Source: Pochonia chlamydosporia 170 (taxonomy: Eukaryota; Ascomycota; Sordariomycetes; Hypocreales; Clavicipitaceae). From it: 64,000 nucleotides of DNA. Positions 13,135-26,069 of this stretch are shown in pieces. Numbering within the stretch: the first letter of the stretch is position 1; every line of letters starts with the position of its first letter. The position numbers and the translations under genes are program-made. The stretch spans positions 620,001-684,000 of the forward strand of contig NC_035794.1 in NCBI RefSeq assembly GCF_001653235.2, given 5' to 3'. The notes under the pieces are model-generated. The model ran no database searches, was not told the origin of the DNA, and was given only the letters and a program-made list of their open reading frames with translations.

Positions 13135-13609
13135 TCCATAACTTGAACTCGGCCTTTGCTTCCATTGCATGCACTGCGTTACAGTATTCCGAGTACTGTA
13201 CGGAGTACCTGTTACCAGACTATGGACCCCAGTGCCGGTATGCATACGGAGTACTTGACATTATTGATGGACCTGGTGCAGTCAAGGTCGGTCCAAATCT
13301 GGTCTTGGCTGACATCTGGACCCCAAATACCAAATAGCCTACCTCGTGAACCAGACACCGATTCCGATCCGTCTTCGTCTGGCATCATTCCGGAGTCATT
13401 TGGCGAGAGAGAATTTGACTTTTTAGCCTCTTCTCGTTTGTTTCATTCCCCTGAGACCAACCACGTTGCGTTGCCACTGCCCTTGGGCTAAAGGGCTGGC
13501 CGATGGCTTGCCGGATATTGCCAAGCCGTTATGTTTTTGGTGTCTGGTGTAATCGGATACCCGTGTTCCCGTCTAGTGTCCATTTGATGTCAATCAGTCT
13601 GTCCCATTC

Positions 13610-13617
13610 ATATAAAA
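13610..13617 (+). promoter_or_regulatory. Probable TATA box of the alternative oxidase gene
   Basis: The sequence ATATAAAAG lies about 220 bp upstream of the chosen ATG at 13833, within the normal range for a fungal TATA element plus leader. The assignment rests on position and consensus only. Confidence 0.5.
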
Positions 13618-13832
13618 GACAATCCGACCATTTTAGCTTCCATAGACCATGTGGCGTTCATAAGCCAAAACAAACCCATTGATTGTCCCATATCAACGAC
13701 AACAAATTACGACAACGACAACATATTCTTTTCATCCTTGGGAGCGAAACCTCATCAATTTACCCAATTGACACCCCTCACCACATACTCACCCACTCAT
13801 ACATCCCTTATCAGCACCACGCCTCGCCTTCC

Positions 13833-15122
13833 ATGATTTCCACCACAGTCCAAAGTCGAGCTCATGTGTCACGGCAGGCCATCAAGCTAGCCCGGTCCGC
13901 GAACCATGCTCTTGTCGGATCACCACTCGGTCTTCGATTGACCTGTCTGAGCGCAGCCCAGCAACGCCAGATAATCGCCTCGCCGCGACTCTTCTCCACG
14001 ACACCCAGAAACAACCTCAAGGACTTCTTCCCCGCCAAAGACACGCCGCACATTCAAACAACAAAGGCAGCATGGCCGCACCATGGATATACCATGGAGG
14101 AAATGGTGGCCGTAGAACCCGCTCACCGCCAGCCCCGAAACTTTAGTGACTGGGCGGCGTGGAAGATTGTGCGGTTTGCGCGTTTCTGGATGGACAAGGC
14201 GACGGGGATGGGCAGGGACCAGCAGGTCGATAAAAAGAACCCGACTACATCTGTAGTAGCAGAGAAACCACTCACCGAAGCACAATGGGTACGTTTCATC
14301 TCCTATGTCATGAGGCCATCAACCCCAACACATGCACCCCACAGAAAAGCAAACAAGAGCCGCTCCCGAACTCCAATATATCGTCCAGATAGGCTAACCC
14401 TCGCATACAGCTCATCCGGTTCGTGTTCCTTGAAAGCATCGCCGGCGTCCCAGGAATGGTAGGCGGTATGCTCCGTCACCTCAGCAGCTTGCGCCGCATG
14501 AAGCGTGATAACGGGTGGATCGAGACGCTTCTAGAAGAGAGCTACAACGAGAGAATGCACCTCTTGACATTCATGAAGATGTGCGAGCCGGGCTGGTTCA
14601 TGAAGCTCATGATCATCGGTGCCCAGGGCGTCTTCTTCAACGCCCTCTTCATCACATACCTCCTGCACCCGCGGATCGTCCATAGATTCGTCGGATACCT
14701 GGAAGAAGAAGCCGTCCACACGTATACCCGGGCTCTTCGCGAAATCGACGACGGTCACTTACCAAAGTGGGCTGATCCAAAGTTTGAAATCCCCGATATT
14801 GCCGTCCAGGTGAGCATTCCCCAATTTGCAAAAACCCATCTCTTGCGAAGGAGATGCAACACCATGCGGAGTAAAACTGTACTAACAAACGCTTCTTTTG
14901 CACGTGGCTTAGTACTGGAACATGCCCGAAGGTAACCGTACCATGAAAGACCTCATCCTGTACATTCGCGCCGACGAAGCTGGCCACCGGGGCGTCAATC
15001 ACACGCTGGGTAATCTGAACCAGAAGGAAGACCCGAATCCGTTCGTGAGCACCTTCAAGGACCGTGAAGTCCCTAAGCCGGCCTTGAAGGCTACAGGTTA
15101 CGAGCGATCAGACGTCATTTGA
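13833..15122 (+). CDS. AOX1: Mitochondrial alternative oxidase
   Basis: Alternative oxidase is a di-iron ubiquinol oxidase on the matrix side of the inner mitochondrial membrane. It passes electrons from ubiquinol to oxygen and bypasses complexes III and IV. Three exons (13833-14288, 14411-14809, 14913-15122) encode 354 aa, the usual fungal length. An Arg/Ser-rich presequence contains a likely cleavage region ([11 protein letters not shown]). The di-iron ligands are all visible: Glu in [12 protein letters not shown] (about 160), Glu and His in NERMHLL (about 199 and 202), Glu in LEEEAVHTY (about 250) and Glu/His in RADEAGHR (about 307 and 310). Hydrophobic helices flank the second ligand pair. 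The start at 13833 was chosen because it is the first ATG before the presequence; the frame is open further upstream without an ATG. Confidence 0.97.
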
Positions 15123-16767
15123 GAGATGGTAATAGAAGAGATTATTTGGGAATGGAAGGATCATCAACAACGGGAATAAACCTGCAAACCATATGGTCAA
15201 GATAAGACTTGGATTTTTGTTTTTTTTGTAAAATAAAGCCCGATTTTGGCTTGTCATCTGGCTTCGATGCCAATTTACCCTGGAGGATTGACAACATACA
15301 TTTTTCAACGGCGTTGAGGAAATTGGATATACTTTCTTTCGTCTCTGTTGGAATAAACAGCGAATTACGGGGTACAACATACATTTTCGGCGTTTTCGTC
15401 CAGATAGGGTAGTATAAATCTCGGCTCATGGGTTCATTTCCATTGCAAGGCATTTTTTCACGTGTCTACCTCTTCTTCTCTTTCCAATTTCTTTTTTCGG
15501 CATGTTGCCGCTTCCCCTTTTCCCTTGTTACTGGAGGCCTCAATCGCCTTTGCCAGTCCCTGGTCTGGTTGGCTGAAGCTTGTAGAGCCATGACGAATGA
15601 ATTCGGAGATTGACTTGAAATTGGCGCGTAGCTCAAAATTACCCTGCATGGAATGAGAACAAACGAGGGACTATTGGATCGAGTACCGCATCTGCTAGGG
15701 CAATTAGACTCTGACTCTCCACGGCGGAAATAATAAGAAACGAGCATGCTGGCACACATACTGCGTGACAAAGTGATTCAGGGACCAGACATCAACAACT
15801 GCCACCACCACTAGGGTATCAGAAACATGGGCTGTATTGGACTGAGAGTCTGCGCCGCAGACAGGGTCACACCAATTCTTTGCACATACGCCCGTTTGCA
15901 AAAGGTCCTTTTCATACCCGGTGCTCCATAGCTGATCCTCTTTTGGGCTGGGCGTTTCCTCAAGAATCTTTCTTGGGCTTGACAACATTCGTTAAAGATC
16001 TCCCCGAGCATCCCTGTAGGGCAGTGGTCCGAGTTGAATTTACTTTGTGGAATGGTCTGCTGTTACCTTGATTCAATGGGGATGTGGCTGGTGGCGTTTT
16101 GGCTGTTCGGCCAGCGACGCATAGTCGAAGCTCTTCTCACTATGCCTGACTGTCTGGACAACAGTTTGATGACCAAGGGTAGATCATAAAGGAGCATGCG
16201 GATGACTTCGCCTCCTTCCTGCAGTCCTGCATCAATTCCTTTCCCACGGGCCGCATTACAACTTAACGGCAAATATTATTGTATTTTTAGAACCTTAGAC
16301 ACTGTCATCCACGGAGAGGGTTTTGACAACCGAGCTAACGTTGTGAACGCGCAATTCCAACGCGTCCTCAACTCCCAACTGGGAAGCTAATTCAGCTTCA
16401 CTCCCAACAACACCATGTCGACTTACCGATTACCTGCGTGGTTGGCAGCCAGACCTGACACCATTACGCGTCAACTGGTCTCCTTCGCCAGGGTTGACGC
16501 TCCCTCGTGGTGAACAGCTTACCGGTGCCTTTGTCAATTCTCCGCGGTGACTGGCTGGTAGTTGAGCATCTTGGCAGTTGCACTCAAGTATGTATGATGG
16601 GAGATCCACAAGGCGAAGAGAACAGCCACCACAACCGAACGTAAGTGGGGCTATTTTTGGGGTGTTGTCGTCACTTACCCAATTCTTAGCGCTCAATGTC
16701 CTCTTAGCGCGCTTTGAAGAGATTCTCGAAGCTTGGGGGCATTTTGAAGCTCAAATGTTCAATGTTA

Positions 16768-16984
16768 CCAGACATGGACATGACATGGGACATGGAGGGT
16801 CAAACCAGCCATGGATCACACAGCCATCAATTTGATGCTCTGGTGAAGGGCTGCCATCTTACTCCCACCACGCCGCAAAGGAATCAATGGTATCAAATTG
16901 CTCCCCAAATTTTCTGCTGCCCCCGTCGTGGCTGGACTTGATGCCACCACCCACATGGATCCATGTCCATGTCCATGTCCAGTC
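16768..16984. repeat. Imperfect inverted repeat of CATGGACATG units
   Basis: Left arm at about 16768-16797 is built of GACATGG/ACATGA units directly after CCAGAC. Right arm at about 16953-16984 is built of CCATGT units followed by CCAGTC. The arms are largely complementary and about 155 bp apart, so single-stranded DNA or RNA could fold into a hairpin. Confidence 0.5.
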
Positions 16985-19579
16985 GGGTTTGTTGTGGTGC
17001 TTAGGTTTGCCTCCACGTAGAATCTCACCGAGACCAAGTGTGGCTATGCTGAAGGACAATACAGCGCATAAACCACACGACATGAGCCTGGTCATGCTCG
17101 TCCTGTCTTTGGCATAGTAGTAAAGACTTAGTGTCAATGGCATGCGACTGACTGTATTATCATTTCAGCCTTGTGCGAGTCATATCAATTTTGAGACCAC
17201 CAACTGTCTGGAGTTGCATCAAGTACTTTGAGATAGACCAAACGATCCAAACACCAAGCATCCACGAACCAATTCAGGACCAGGACCAAGTGCAGCCCAC
17301 AGGACCGGGGGCGATGCAATGCACGGTTCTTGGACAAGGCTAGCATTCTGCCCTGGTGGGAATGTCTCGGCGGACACGATTCTCGTTCGGATGCTATCAA
17401 CGCCTCCAGATAGCCCATTTGCTCTGCTCTTGCACTGATGTGTCCTCCAGTACCGAATTGTGATCCTGGCATCGCGCATACTGGACAGTGCTGAGATGCT
17501 TTGGGTGCCTAGGTCGGTAGTTCATGTTACTTCTGTACTTACAGATGACACCTTGTTGTGATTGGTATCTTGCGAGCTTTCGTTACCCAAGACATTGAGA
17601 TAAAGTAGGGACCAGCGTGTCTGACTTTGACACCGGTGTTTTGTATTTGGTAGTATAGCCGCAATTATGGTAACCTTTGCAGCCTGCAACGTTAAATACG
17701 TACTGACGGGGATTCCGGGGATGTAGAATGATGGGAAGAGATCTGTGCTGGGTTTATCGGCCGAATGTGGACAGGGCTGGATGCCTGGCTGTTGATTTGT
17801 TCGTCCGTGTCCGCGGCACAGACACTTGACGATATCACAAAAACTGTCCTTTATCGGCTAACTGCATGCGAATGAGCCGGGCTCCCTTGTCTATGTGGAC
17901 AGTCAAAAGGTCGAATCAATGTGCGGAGTACGGAGAACGGAGTACGAGTACCCAGATGTAAAACGGCAAAGTAGCCACATTCTAGTGAACGAACTGGGCT
18001 GATTGGAAGAGAGCATCATACTGTACATTTTCTCACAATGAGAACTGACACGGGCTACGTCTTTTCGCGTCGTTTGTTGCAGCTGGACCGGAGTAATGAG
18101 CATTGGAAAGATACCTGGATCGCGCACCCTGGGTACTTAGGTATTTGGTCAGTCTGCAAGCTATTACGACAGATGCCTTAAAATATTAAATGTTATATAC
18201 AAGTCGAATAGATGAAACAAAAACTTGTGAAGCTGCCCTGTGAAGTTGTAATAGCTGACGAGCGCGGTAAGAATGACCGAATGTCAGGGGCGAGCTAAGG
18301 GTAGGTACCTAGTTACCTAGTAGCTTCAGAGATCATGATCTGGTTCTGGATTGACACGACACGTCTGGTGAAGTTGTTCTTGCCATCCAACCTGGTGAGT
18401 AGTTCCTTCCAGTCTACTGATCATCCCTAATCAGGTCTGGTAACATCAGTATCATTTCAATATTGATGTCAAACAACTATAGGTACATCCCTGTTCAGGT
18501 ACCTTGAATTGGAAGGACACCAGACACCAAAGCACCCACCAAAGCATCCACCAGACGCAACATCAAACATGCCATTTGATTGACGGCAGTCTTTCGGTTG
18601 GTTTCCGGCCGGGGTGGGTGCTTTGTTCCTGGGATGGATCGTCACCATGCCGAAAACGGCAGTCTGCCTCGTCAGGCAGACTTCAAGTCTCCATGTTTGT
18701 TTTAATTTTTTGGTGGTTCTATCAATGTTCCAAACGATGTCAGGGGCCACTTTAATGCTGGTTTTTGCCTCGAAACAGTTCATCATACCGAAAAATTATT
18801 GAGTTTCAGCTTTTTTAATAGCTGGACGTGTTTAATGCGCTAAATATGGTCTGCCACGGCGTTCATTGTACACATGTTCACTGCCTCTGTCCGCCAAGAT
18901 TGGCCTTCGGTCTTTTCACTTCTCTGCAATGCCAAGTCGGACTATAGACTTGTTTTATTAGGCAGCCATCTGAATACATGACGCCTCAAGATAGTTCACA
19001 ACTCGGTGGCTCGGTGACTCGGTTGCCCGCGGGGGACAGGACGACACGGACATGGACGCTGCGGAATAGTCCTGTCGTTTGGCCATCAAAGCTGGGTGGC
19101 ATGGCGTCTTCAATTTTCGCGTGGCCGAGCCACATGTTTAGACCACCCATTTGGACGGGACCTTAAGCAAGGCACTGATAACTGGTATCAATCGGGGTGT
19201 GATCAAACTTTCAAGTTTCTTGTGTATGCAAACACGCCCTTACGAACAACTACAATACACCACTTAACAGTCCCGCTCATCAGGTCTTTTGCGTGGTCCG
19301 ACTTTGAGACAACTCGGGCTACTACCGAGTCATCCGCCGAGTCATCGGGCGGCATTGCCTGTGGCAGTTGAGGTAAAAAGACCATGCAAGACCATGTTGT
19401 GTCGCCTAAAAGCGCTATATTCTTTTGAGAAATTGAGTGGCAGTCTCCTTTCATGCCAATTTGCGCCGGAACGATTTCTTTTTGGCTTTTTGACCCTAAT
19501 GTTCAGTACAGAAAATGTCCAGTCAACTTACCACCCCCTGTAGCCCTGTAGGCTCGCCATTGTTGGTGTGCGATTAGCA

Positions 19580-19606
19580 AGTGTCTAGTGTCTAGTGTCT
19601 AGTGTT
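19580..19606. repeat. Short tandem repeat, period 7 (AGTGTCT)
   Basis: Three perfect and one partial copy of AGTGTCT stand head to tail in the spacer. Confidence 0.7.
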
Positions 19607-19925
19607 GCCGCAACGCCTTCCATCAAGCGGGGAGAAAAACCCAAATGGGTGCGACATCGCGACGATGGAGTACTCCGTACTTCTGATGAAATTCCCCGAA
19701 GGCTGAACTTTGCAGGAGCTTCACGTAAAAGCCACTTGATCAATGTTGGAAAGTGGCTGGACATGAATGTATCCAGTCTATAAGGATGCTCTCTGAACCA
19801 ATAGACACACCGGCCACGGGGAATATCTGGTTTATGGGACATTTTAATGTCAACCGGTTCTTTTAAAATTTGACTCATTGATGAAAGTCTGATGATGGAG
19901 CCGTGCTGTGTTCAAGTGGACAAGG

Positions 19926-19956
19926 ACCAGACCATACCTGACCAGACCAGACCAGA
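19926..19956. repeat. Cluster of CCAGAC motifs
   Basis: Three copies of CCAGAC and a CCAGAT variant occur within 30 bp, on the same strand, with spacings of 15 and 5 bp. This is the densest cluster of the dispersed motif in the window. Confidence 0.6.
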
Positions 19957-21035
19957 TAGGACACATGCAATTTGTTGTCAATTGATGTGACTGACCCACA
20001 ATTCCATTGCACCGCCTCAACGGCGCCTCCGACCAACAACTGCATGAGACAAGACATGACAGAGAACCAGAGTTGAATTTTAATAGCCATGTAACAGATG
20101 CAGACTGCTTTGGAAATGTCGAAACAGGGGGGTTTGCAGAAACTATGCGGCAGTCATATAGCTCACTTGCGCATCCTCACGCTTCTCACGTTTACCCAGA
20201 TCACAGTATGGCCAAGGTCGTGTGAGATGTACGGGTATTCTTGGCAGGCACCTACCTAGGTAGGTACTTGCCTGATATATATGAGTCAATCTCACCGTAA
20301 TGTACGGAGCACATACCACATGCGTGACATCTACTACCAGCACTTGAGACCAGATCTCGGACTTTCAATCGCCATACTGATGCGTGTGGCACCGTGCTGC
20401 CGCCGCCGAAGTTAATAAAACTACCTAGCTTTATGCGCACACAAAATAGATGGCCTGGTTGCAGGCTGTGGTACTGGATGCTATGAGCAGCTACGCTAGA
20501 GCTTCCACTGAGCGCTGCTAGGCTGCAAATGTTTCCAAAGTTTATAGGTCCAATTCCGTCTGGTCCCATCCAGCCTGGTGACGCACGAAGCACCACCCGG
20601 AATCGCGTACCGGGTACGGAGTACATTGGACTGATGGAGCAGACCCGACAAGGCCAGGTCAGATCTAGACCCATTCGAGCATATTGCGGGTTCTCTTGAC
20701 GCCCGCTGTCAAAGTACCAGAGTATGTGCCTCTGGTGGTGGTAGTATTGCTTCCCTCCAGCCTCAGTACTTTACGGAGTCCCAGCCAGGCTTAGTCTACC
20801 AGCTCAGACTTATCGACAAGCCCGTGCCACTTTGAACGTTGACCTCTTGAGCTACATTGATCCAACCCACCCCAGCTGCTTTCCTGGACCCTCCCCTCAT
20901 TCACAGTCAGCATCCCCAAACATTGAACCTCTCCAACACCTCGCGAACATCCCGCCAGCCCTACACTAGACATCCTTCTTTCTTCCTTCTCTGCCCGCGC
21001 GATCCCAAACCTTCAACCTGCCCACACCCACGCGC

Positions 21036-21054
21036 TGGCGCATGCGCATGCGCA
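21036..21054. repeat. Self-complementary GCGCATGC tract
   Basis: Alternating TGCGCA and GCATGC units form an overlapping palindrome in the CRZ1 leader/promoter, about 500 bp upstream of the start codon. Confidence 0.5.
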
Positions 21055-21547
21055 GTTTGTTGAATATACACGCCCCCCCCTCGTTGCTTCATCTGTTTCG
21101 TTTTCTGTCTCCAGCTCCACGGGCGTCAACTGCTACCCGAGTTGCCGCCTCTATCTTGGTCCCTGCCGTGTCTTGACCAGTCTTGAACAACTCTGCGCTC
21201 ACGAACAATACTGCGCTCACAACCATTCGCCACACCGTTCAAATATACAACGTCCTGAATCCACGCCCCCTTCTCTTTCCTCATATCCCAGCGTCGAATA
21301 TCCCTTGCTCGCAAGTGTCTGAAACGGGGCTGCAGTTGGACGTTGGACACCGACTCGCACCATTTCGGCGCGGCCAACTTTTTTGATAGGGTCAAGTGTC
21401 TTGCCCCATTCCTCTGTACTCTGTACATTGCATCACTTGCACTTGTCGTCTTGTTGCACAGCCCCTCGATACCCCCCCTTGGTTGCCAAAAAGGCTGCCT
21501 TGGGGAAGTCTGCCTCGCGATCTTACACCCACCACGGCTCCAACAAT

Positions 21548-23856
21548 ATGGATCAACAACCCCACAACGGCCTGTCGTCCTCGGCGTCCGGCCAGGACAA
21601 ACAACCTCATATAAATCATTCTAGTCTCTCGCCCTCGGGAGGTGGTTTTGCTGGCCCAGACGACTCATCCTCCGTCGGGTTAGGCCTCGATCTCGATGCT
21701 CAACCGCAGCAGGAACAGCCGAACTTAAACTTTGCGGCAACTGGGTCGGACGCTGGGTTTGGCTCCTTTGGCTCGAGTACCAACTTCCTCGACTCACAGC
21801 AAGCTTCGTCTCAGCAGGCATTTAGCCAAGCCAGTGTCTCTGATCCGACTGTTTTTGACCCTGGCACCAGCTTCGGCCAACAGCCGACTACTGGTCAAGG
21901 TACTGACAGGCCACTGTCCTTTGATGCCCAGTCTCAACCCTCCGCTGCGTACCTATCTCCAAGTCTCAACGACGGAGATTTTTCCCTATTCCCTTCCGGC
22001 AGCCAGGGCGACCACTTCAACGCTCCTCTCTTTGAGCAGCCCAGCCTCAACCCGAACGATATTAACAGCATGACCTCACCTCAGTCCCATCATACGCCGA
22101 CTCCTCCAAATTTGCTTCAGCCAGACAGTCTTCAACCTGGGTCTGCCCACCAGTCGCCTTCCTTCAGCCAACACAACCAGTTCTCTTCTCCTCAAAGCAG
22201 TCACTCGAGGAACGTTTCTCTTGGACCCGAGGCTGCCCTCCTACCGAGCCAGATTGGCGACTGGTCCCAACCCCAGTTTCAGGGCCATCGTCGCAGTCCT
22301 TCTGAATATTCCGACGTTTCGTCCGTCTCTCCGTCCCCCAATCTCGTGAGCGCAGACTCGTTCGACGACCATTCCGGCCATTCGCCACTACAAAGAGCGT
22401 CAGACGGCAGTCTCTACCAAGACGTTTTGAACATCGAGTCCTTTAGCATTGGTGACAGTACTCAACACGGCCGAAGTCCATCGCATAGTCCCGCCATTAG
22501 CCCTAGGCTTAACCCTCAGCCATTACCTGAGATGCATCAATCAGCCTTTGGTTTGGCACCCCCATCTGGTGGTTTTGGTGGCGGGTTGGGTTATCATGGC
22601 ATGCAGCTCGGCAATAATTCATTCCCCCCACTGGCTTCCCAAGAGCGAAGTGACATGTCTCACATGGCTCCTCCAGCCATCAACATCGACTTTGCGCCTA
22701 ATAACGCAAAGCAAGGCCCGTACGAGTCAATCAAATCTCATATAGACCAGGACTCGTTGACTCCGCCTGATCGAGGTATGTGTATGCAAGATTTTCTCTG
22801 TGTGATTTGCTCGTGTGTAGTATCTCGTTCTACGGCTCGCACACATTTTTTTTTGGGGAGTTTTGTGTAGTGATCTGACCTCATCGCTTAGGCCGCCCAA
22901 AATCGCGCCCACGTTCTGTCACGGACCCTTTTCATCCTGGTGGTGTAGCATTGGGTCGACCGGAAAAGTCAGCCAGCCTTTCACCAACACCTCATCTTTC
23001 TGCGCGGTCAGAGTCCTCCCGTTCTTTATCACCTCTGGACAGGCAGGCTACTTCGTCACCCTCTCGTAGACGTCAGTCCACCTCTGCAGTCCCTAACAAT
23101 GTGATCGCACTGCGGTTGGCAGACCCGGACTATCAAAATAGCCCGGAATCAGGCTCAACAAAGCGTGTACAAAAGCATCCTGCTACGTTCCAATGTACTT
23201 TGTGTCCTAAGCGATTTACACGAGCTTACAACTTGCGGTCTCACCTGCGAACACATACCGATGAACGTCCATTTGTATGTACAGTTTGTGGGAAAGCGTT
23301 CGCTCGCCAGCATGATCGAAAGAGACACGAAAGCCTCCATTCCGGCGAAAAGAGATTCGTCTGCAAGGGAGATTTGAAAGCAGGCGGCCAGTGGGGTTGT
23401 GGAAGACGCTTCGCGCGTGCTGACGCGCTGGGTCGCCATTTCCGATCTGAGGCTGGCCGCATTTGTATCAAGCCATTGCTGGACGAAGAGATAATGGAGC
23501 GTCAAAGACAGTGGCAAGAACAGCGCCTACAGCAAAACATGGCTCAGAACATGGCAGCGCCACAGATGGCCTTGGACCCAGCAACTGGATACCCCATGGA
23601 CGCGAGCGGAAACTATGCTCTTCCGGCAGCCTTGTTGCAACAGTATCCTGCGCTGGCCCAGATGAATTGGTCCACTCCTGACCCAGGGTCTACAATGGAG
23701 GACGACCTCAGTGGTCGGTCGTCATTTGATGCAAGTGACTACGATGAAGGTGAAGAGGGTGGCTATGTGAGCGGACCAGGAACAGGTTATGGGGAGGGCA
23801 GTTTGAGTCAGAATTTTGGAGAAATTGGCTATGCCAGCGATTTTGGCGGCCGTTAG
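21548..23856 (+). CDS. CRZ1: CRZ1-type calcineurin-responsive C2H2 transcription factor
   Basis: Crz1/CrzA factors are dephosphorylated by calcineurin when calcium rises, enter the nucleus and activate stress and cell-wall genes. Two exons (21548-22775, 22892-23856) encode 730 aa. The N-terminal 400 residues are Gln/Ser/Pro-rich, as in the family. A PxIxIT-like calcineurin docking segment, PAINIDFAP, lies near residue 376 and is the best functional clue. The SPS- and SPTP-rich stretch before the fingers is the expected phosphorylated region. Two canonical C2H2 fingers follow (about 510-535, FQCTLC...HLRTH; about 538-562, FVCTVC...HESLH), then a third atypical finger with a long Cys-Cys insertion ([19 protein letters not shown]), which is characteristic of Crz1. 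The tail is acidic. The ATG at 21548 is the first in the open frame; the frame extends upstream without an ATG. Confidence 0.92.
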
Positions 23857-26069
23857 AATTTTCAACTTAACTTTTTGGGTGCTCCAGCGTATGCGCCAAT
23901 CCCATATGTGTGGAAAGAGGGGGAACAGCATGGATTTGATTTTGTTTGGCGATTTACAATTTGGGCACCATCTCCTATACAATTTTTGGATTGGGATTTG
24001 CCCTGAAAGGAAGTGGTATGCCTTGTTTGGGAATCTGGGCCTGGGACTGGGACATGCACGAATCTACGGTTTTCCCCCCCATAAAATCGCCTGGGAAAAG
24101 ATTTATGCAATATTGATTTGTTTCTTTCTTGTATCGCGACTTTGAGAACGAAGCGTTGAACCTAAACTTCTAGTAGCCTATTTTGGTGGTTTTATTTGTG
24201 ACGGCAGAGACGTCGCTCGTTCCAGTTTTCAGTCAACTGTTGATTTTCTTTGATAGGAGCCACGGAGGATAGACATGGTACGAGTATTAGATACCAAGCT
24301 TTGAATGCTTCGAGTTGAATTTATCATCATTGATACCGCCATATGTGGTCTGGGCTAACATGCATCCCTGGATTGAATGATAGTTAGTCTGGGCTAAATA
24401 TTTGGAGTTATATGAAGCAAAGCAAAACATGGCCAGCTCCACACACCTCGTGAAACATACAAGTGGTCGCTGGTTGCTTCAGGGAGGCTGCTAGTCGCCC
24501 TGGACTAATCTGTTTGCTCACACTTTCAAATTTTGATTGTTGAGCTGGAGGTAGCACGACCAAGCCAGACATGTTGGGATATGGCGACGTTACAACGCAC
24601 GTCTGTCCTCGGGCAAGCACTTCGCTTGTACCTTCTAAGCTGTAAGAGCAACATGGACTGAAAAATTGTTGATCCGTCGAAGTCACACTGTGATTTGCGA
24701 AGGCGGTACTCAACACTAGGCAACAAGTTGATATTCATCCAAGCTAGAAGCAGGTGGCGGCGAAACACGGACCCAGAAAATCAACGGCAAGCTAAAAGGA
24801 GAAAAGATCCCGAGGCGTGGGAGGCAAACGGGGTGCATTTCCACAACGTTAGCAGGATCCGTGAGTCAACTCACTTCCCAAACTTGAACGGTTCAAGTAC
24901 CTACGTACCTAGGTAGGTTGATCAGCTTACACCAACTTCGCAGAGAGCTGGTAGCTTCCTTATTCTCATATTCTAAGAAAAATCAAATATGGCAGAAACT
25001 TTTAAGTCATTTAATTCAATCAGAAGTTAGCACTCCTTGATCCTTACGAGGCGTAATGCCGAGACTCATCATGAGGCTCTCGTAAAGTCTTGACTCGTCT
25101 CATCAGACTTAGTGACGATACGATGAACTCTCCCACCTCAAGCAGTGTGGTAAAACAAGTCTTCCAAACCCTTGGCAGATAAAATCTCTCCTGATTATAC
25201 CGGTTTCGTTGGTTTGACCATGGCTGCACTGCCGGCATGAAGTGTACCAGTTTTGAAGAGCCAAGAGCATACACACACCCCTGTGGAGTTTCATAACAAC
25301 TCCCCTTGCCTACGGATGACTCTTGCATCTCTGATCATCATGGAGATGCAAAATCTGCCTTGCCAGTTCCCTGTGACGAGAGTCTGCGAATCTCCGGAGA
25401 CCTACAAAATGTGGGAATGGTAGCTCGGATACTGACCGACCTCGTGGGAGCACAGCCTCACAAGACAGGAAGGTGGGCAACCCTCTATAGAACGAAAGTG
25501 TCAAGTATGAGGAACAAGTGTTTAGCAACTAACTGGATGCTGGCTTCCGGTGGTGGCTGTCTGACTGGCAGGGGGTTTCGGACAGCAAAGGGGAAGAAAC
25601 GAGGCTGGTGGCAATAGGGGTAATTTGGTTTCTGTCAACATGTGCTTGCAGTCAGGGGAATGATGTGTTCAACTAAGTTATGTATGCTTGTTCCATTCTT
25701 CGGACGTTTGTATTCAGGGCTTCACACGGGTTGCTATACATTCTCGGCTGCTTTGTGCAAGCTTGCTAGCTAACCTCCGGTCTTCAATAGCCTGCAACCC
25801 CCTTTCAATGAATGCTAGCACGTGAAGTCCGCTATTTGATTGGGCGAAGACGGCGGTTTATTAAGAAGTTTTTCGATGTAGACCTGCATTACACGCTGCT
25901 GTATATCTTGACACCAGTGTCGAGTACTGTTTGTTTTCCTACGACTGGCACTCAGGGGTTAGCACGCCTTCCGGTATTTCAAGATAACCCGGTTTTTTTT
26001 TTCTATTAATTTTCTTCAAATGTCTGGTTCTAACATCAACTCAGGTTCATGTACATTGTAGCTGTCATA
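23857..26069. other. Gene-poor spacer downstream of CRZ1
   Basis: AT-rich 3' UTR of CRZ1 followed by sequence without supported genes. A TACGTACCTAGGTAGG motif lies at about 24900-24917. Short frames near 25044-25617 on both strands have no recognisable features. Confidence 0.4.

Larger units (their letters stand above)
11794..13832. other. Spacer upstream of alternative oxidase with repeated short motifs
   Basis: No coding region is supported. The stretch carries imperfect 6-mer AGGTCC/AGGTTT repeats at about 12490-12520, several CCAGAC/GTCTGG copies (12436, 12453, 13116, 13129, 13351, 13541), TTCAATG copies at about 12441 and 13010, and TACGGAGTAC-type motifs at about 13190-13255. The last 220 bp form the alternative-oxidase core promoter and leader. 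Confidence 0.5.
15123..21547. other. 6.4-kb gene-poor spacer ending in the CRZ1 leader
   Basis: No open frame in this stretch has a family motif, a plausible exon chain or a length above about 140 codons. It is a dense field of short motifs: CCAGAC/GTCTGG copies (16768, 18362, 18436, 18520, 18551, 19927-19952, 20561), TACGGAGTAC-like copies (17923-17945, 19669-19680, 20610-20625) and AGGTACCT/CCTAGGTA copies (18302-18322, 20249-20268). The final 700 bases (about 20850-21547) are strongly pyrimidine-rich and probably form the promoter and long 5' leader of the downstream regulator. A non-coding RNA gene cannot be excluded. Confidence 0.45.

Noticed and set aside
13340..13400. Possible CGG-N7-CGG alternative oxidase induction motif
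   Set aside because: CCG triplets occur near 13360-13373, but their spacing is 2, 3 or 8 bp rather than 7, so the Neurospora-type element is not supported.
20252..20674. 140-codon minus-strand frame in the AOX-CRZ1 spacer
   Set aside because: Contains dispersed spacer motifs (TACGGAGTAC, GTCTGG) within the frame and shows no domain or codon pattern of a real gene.
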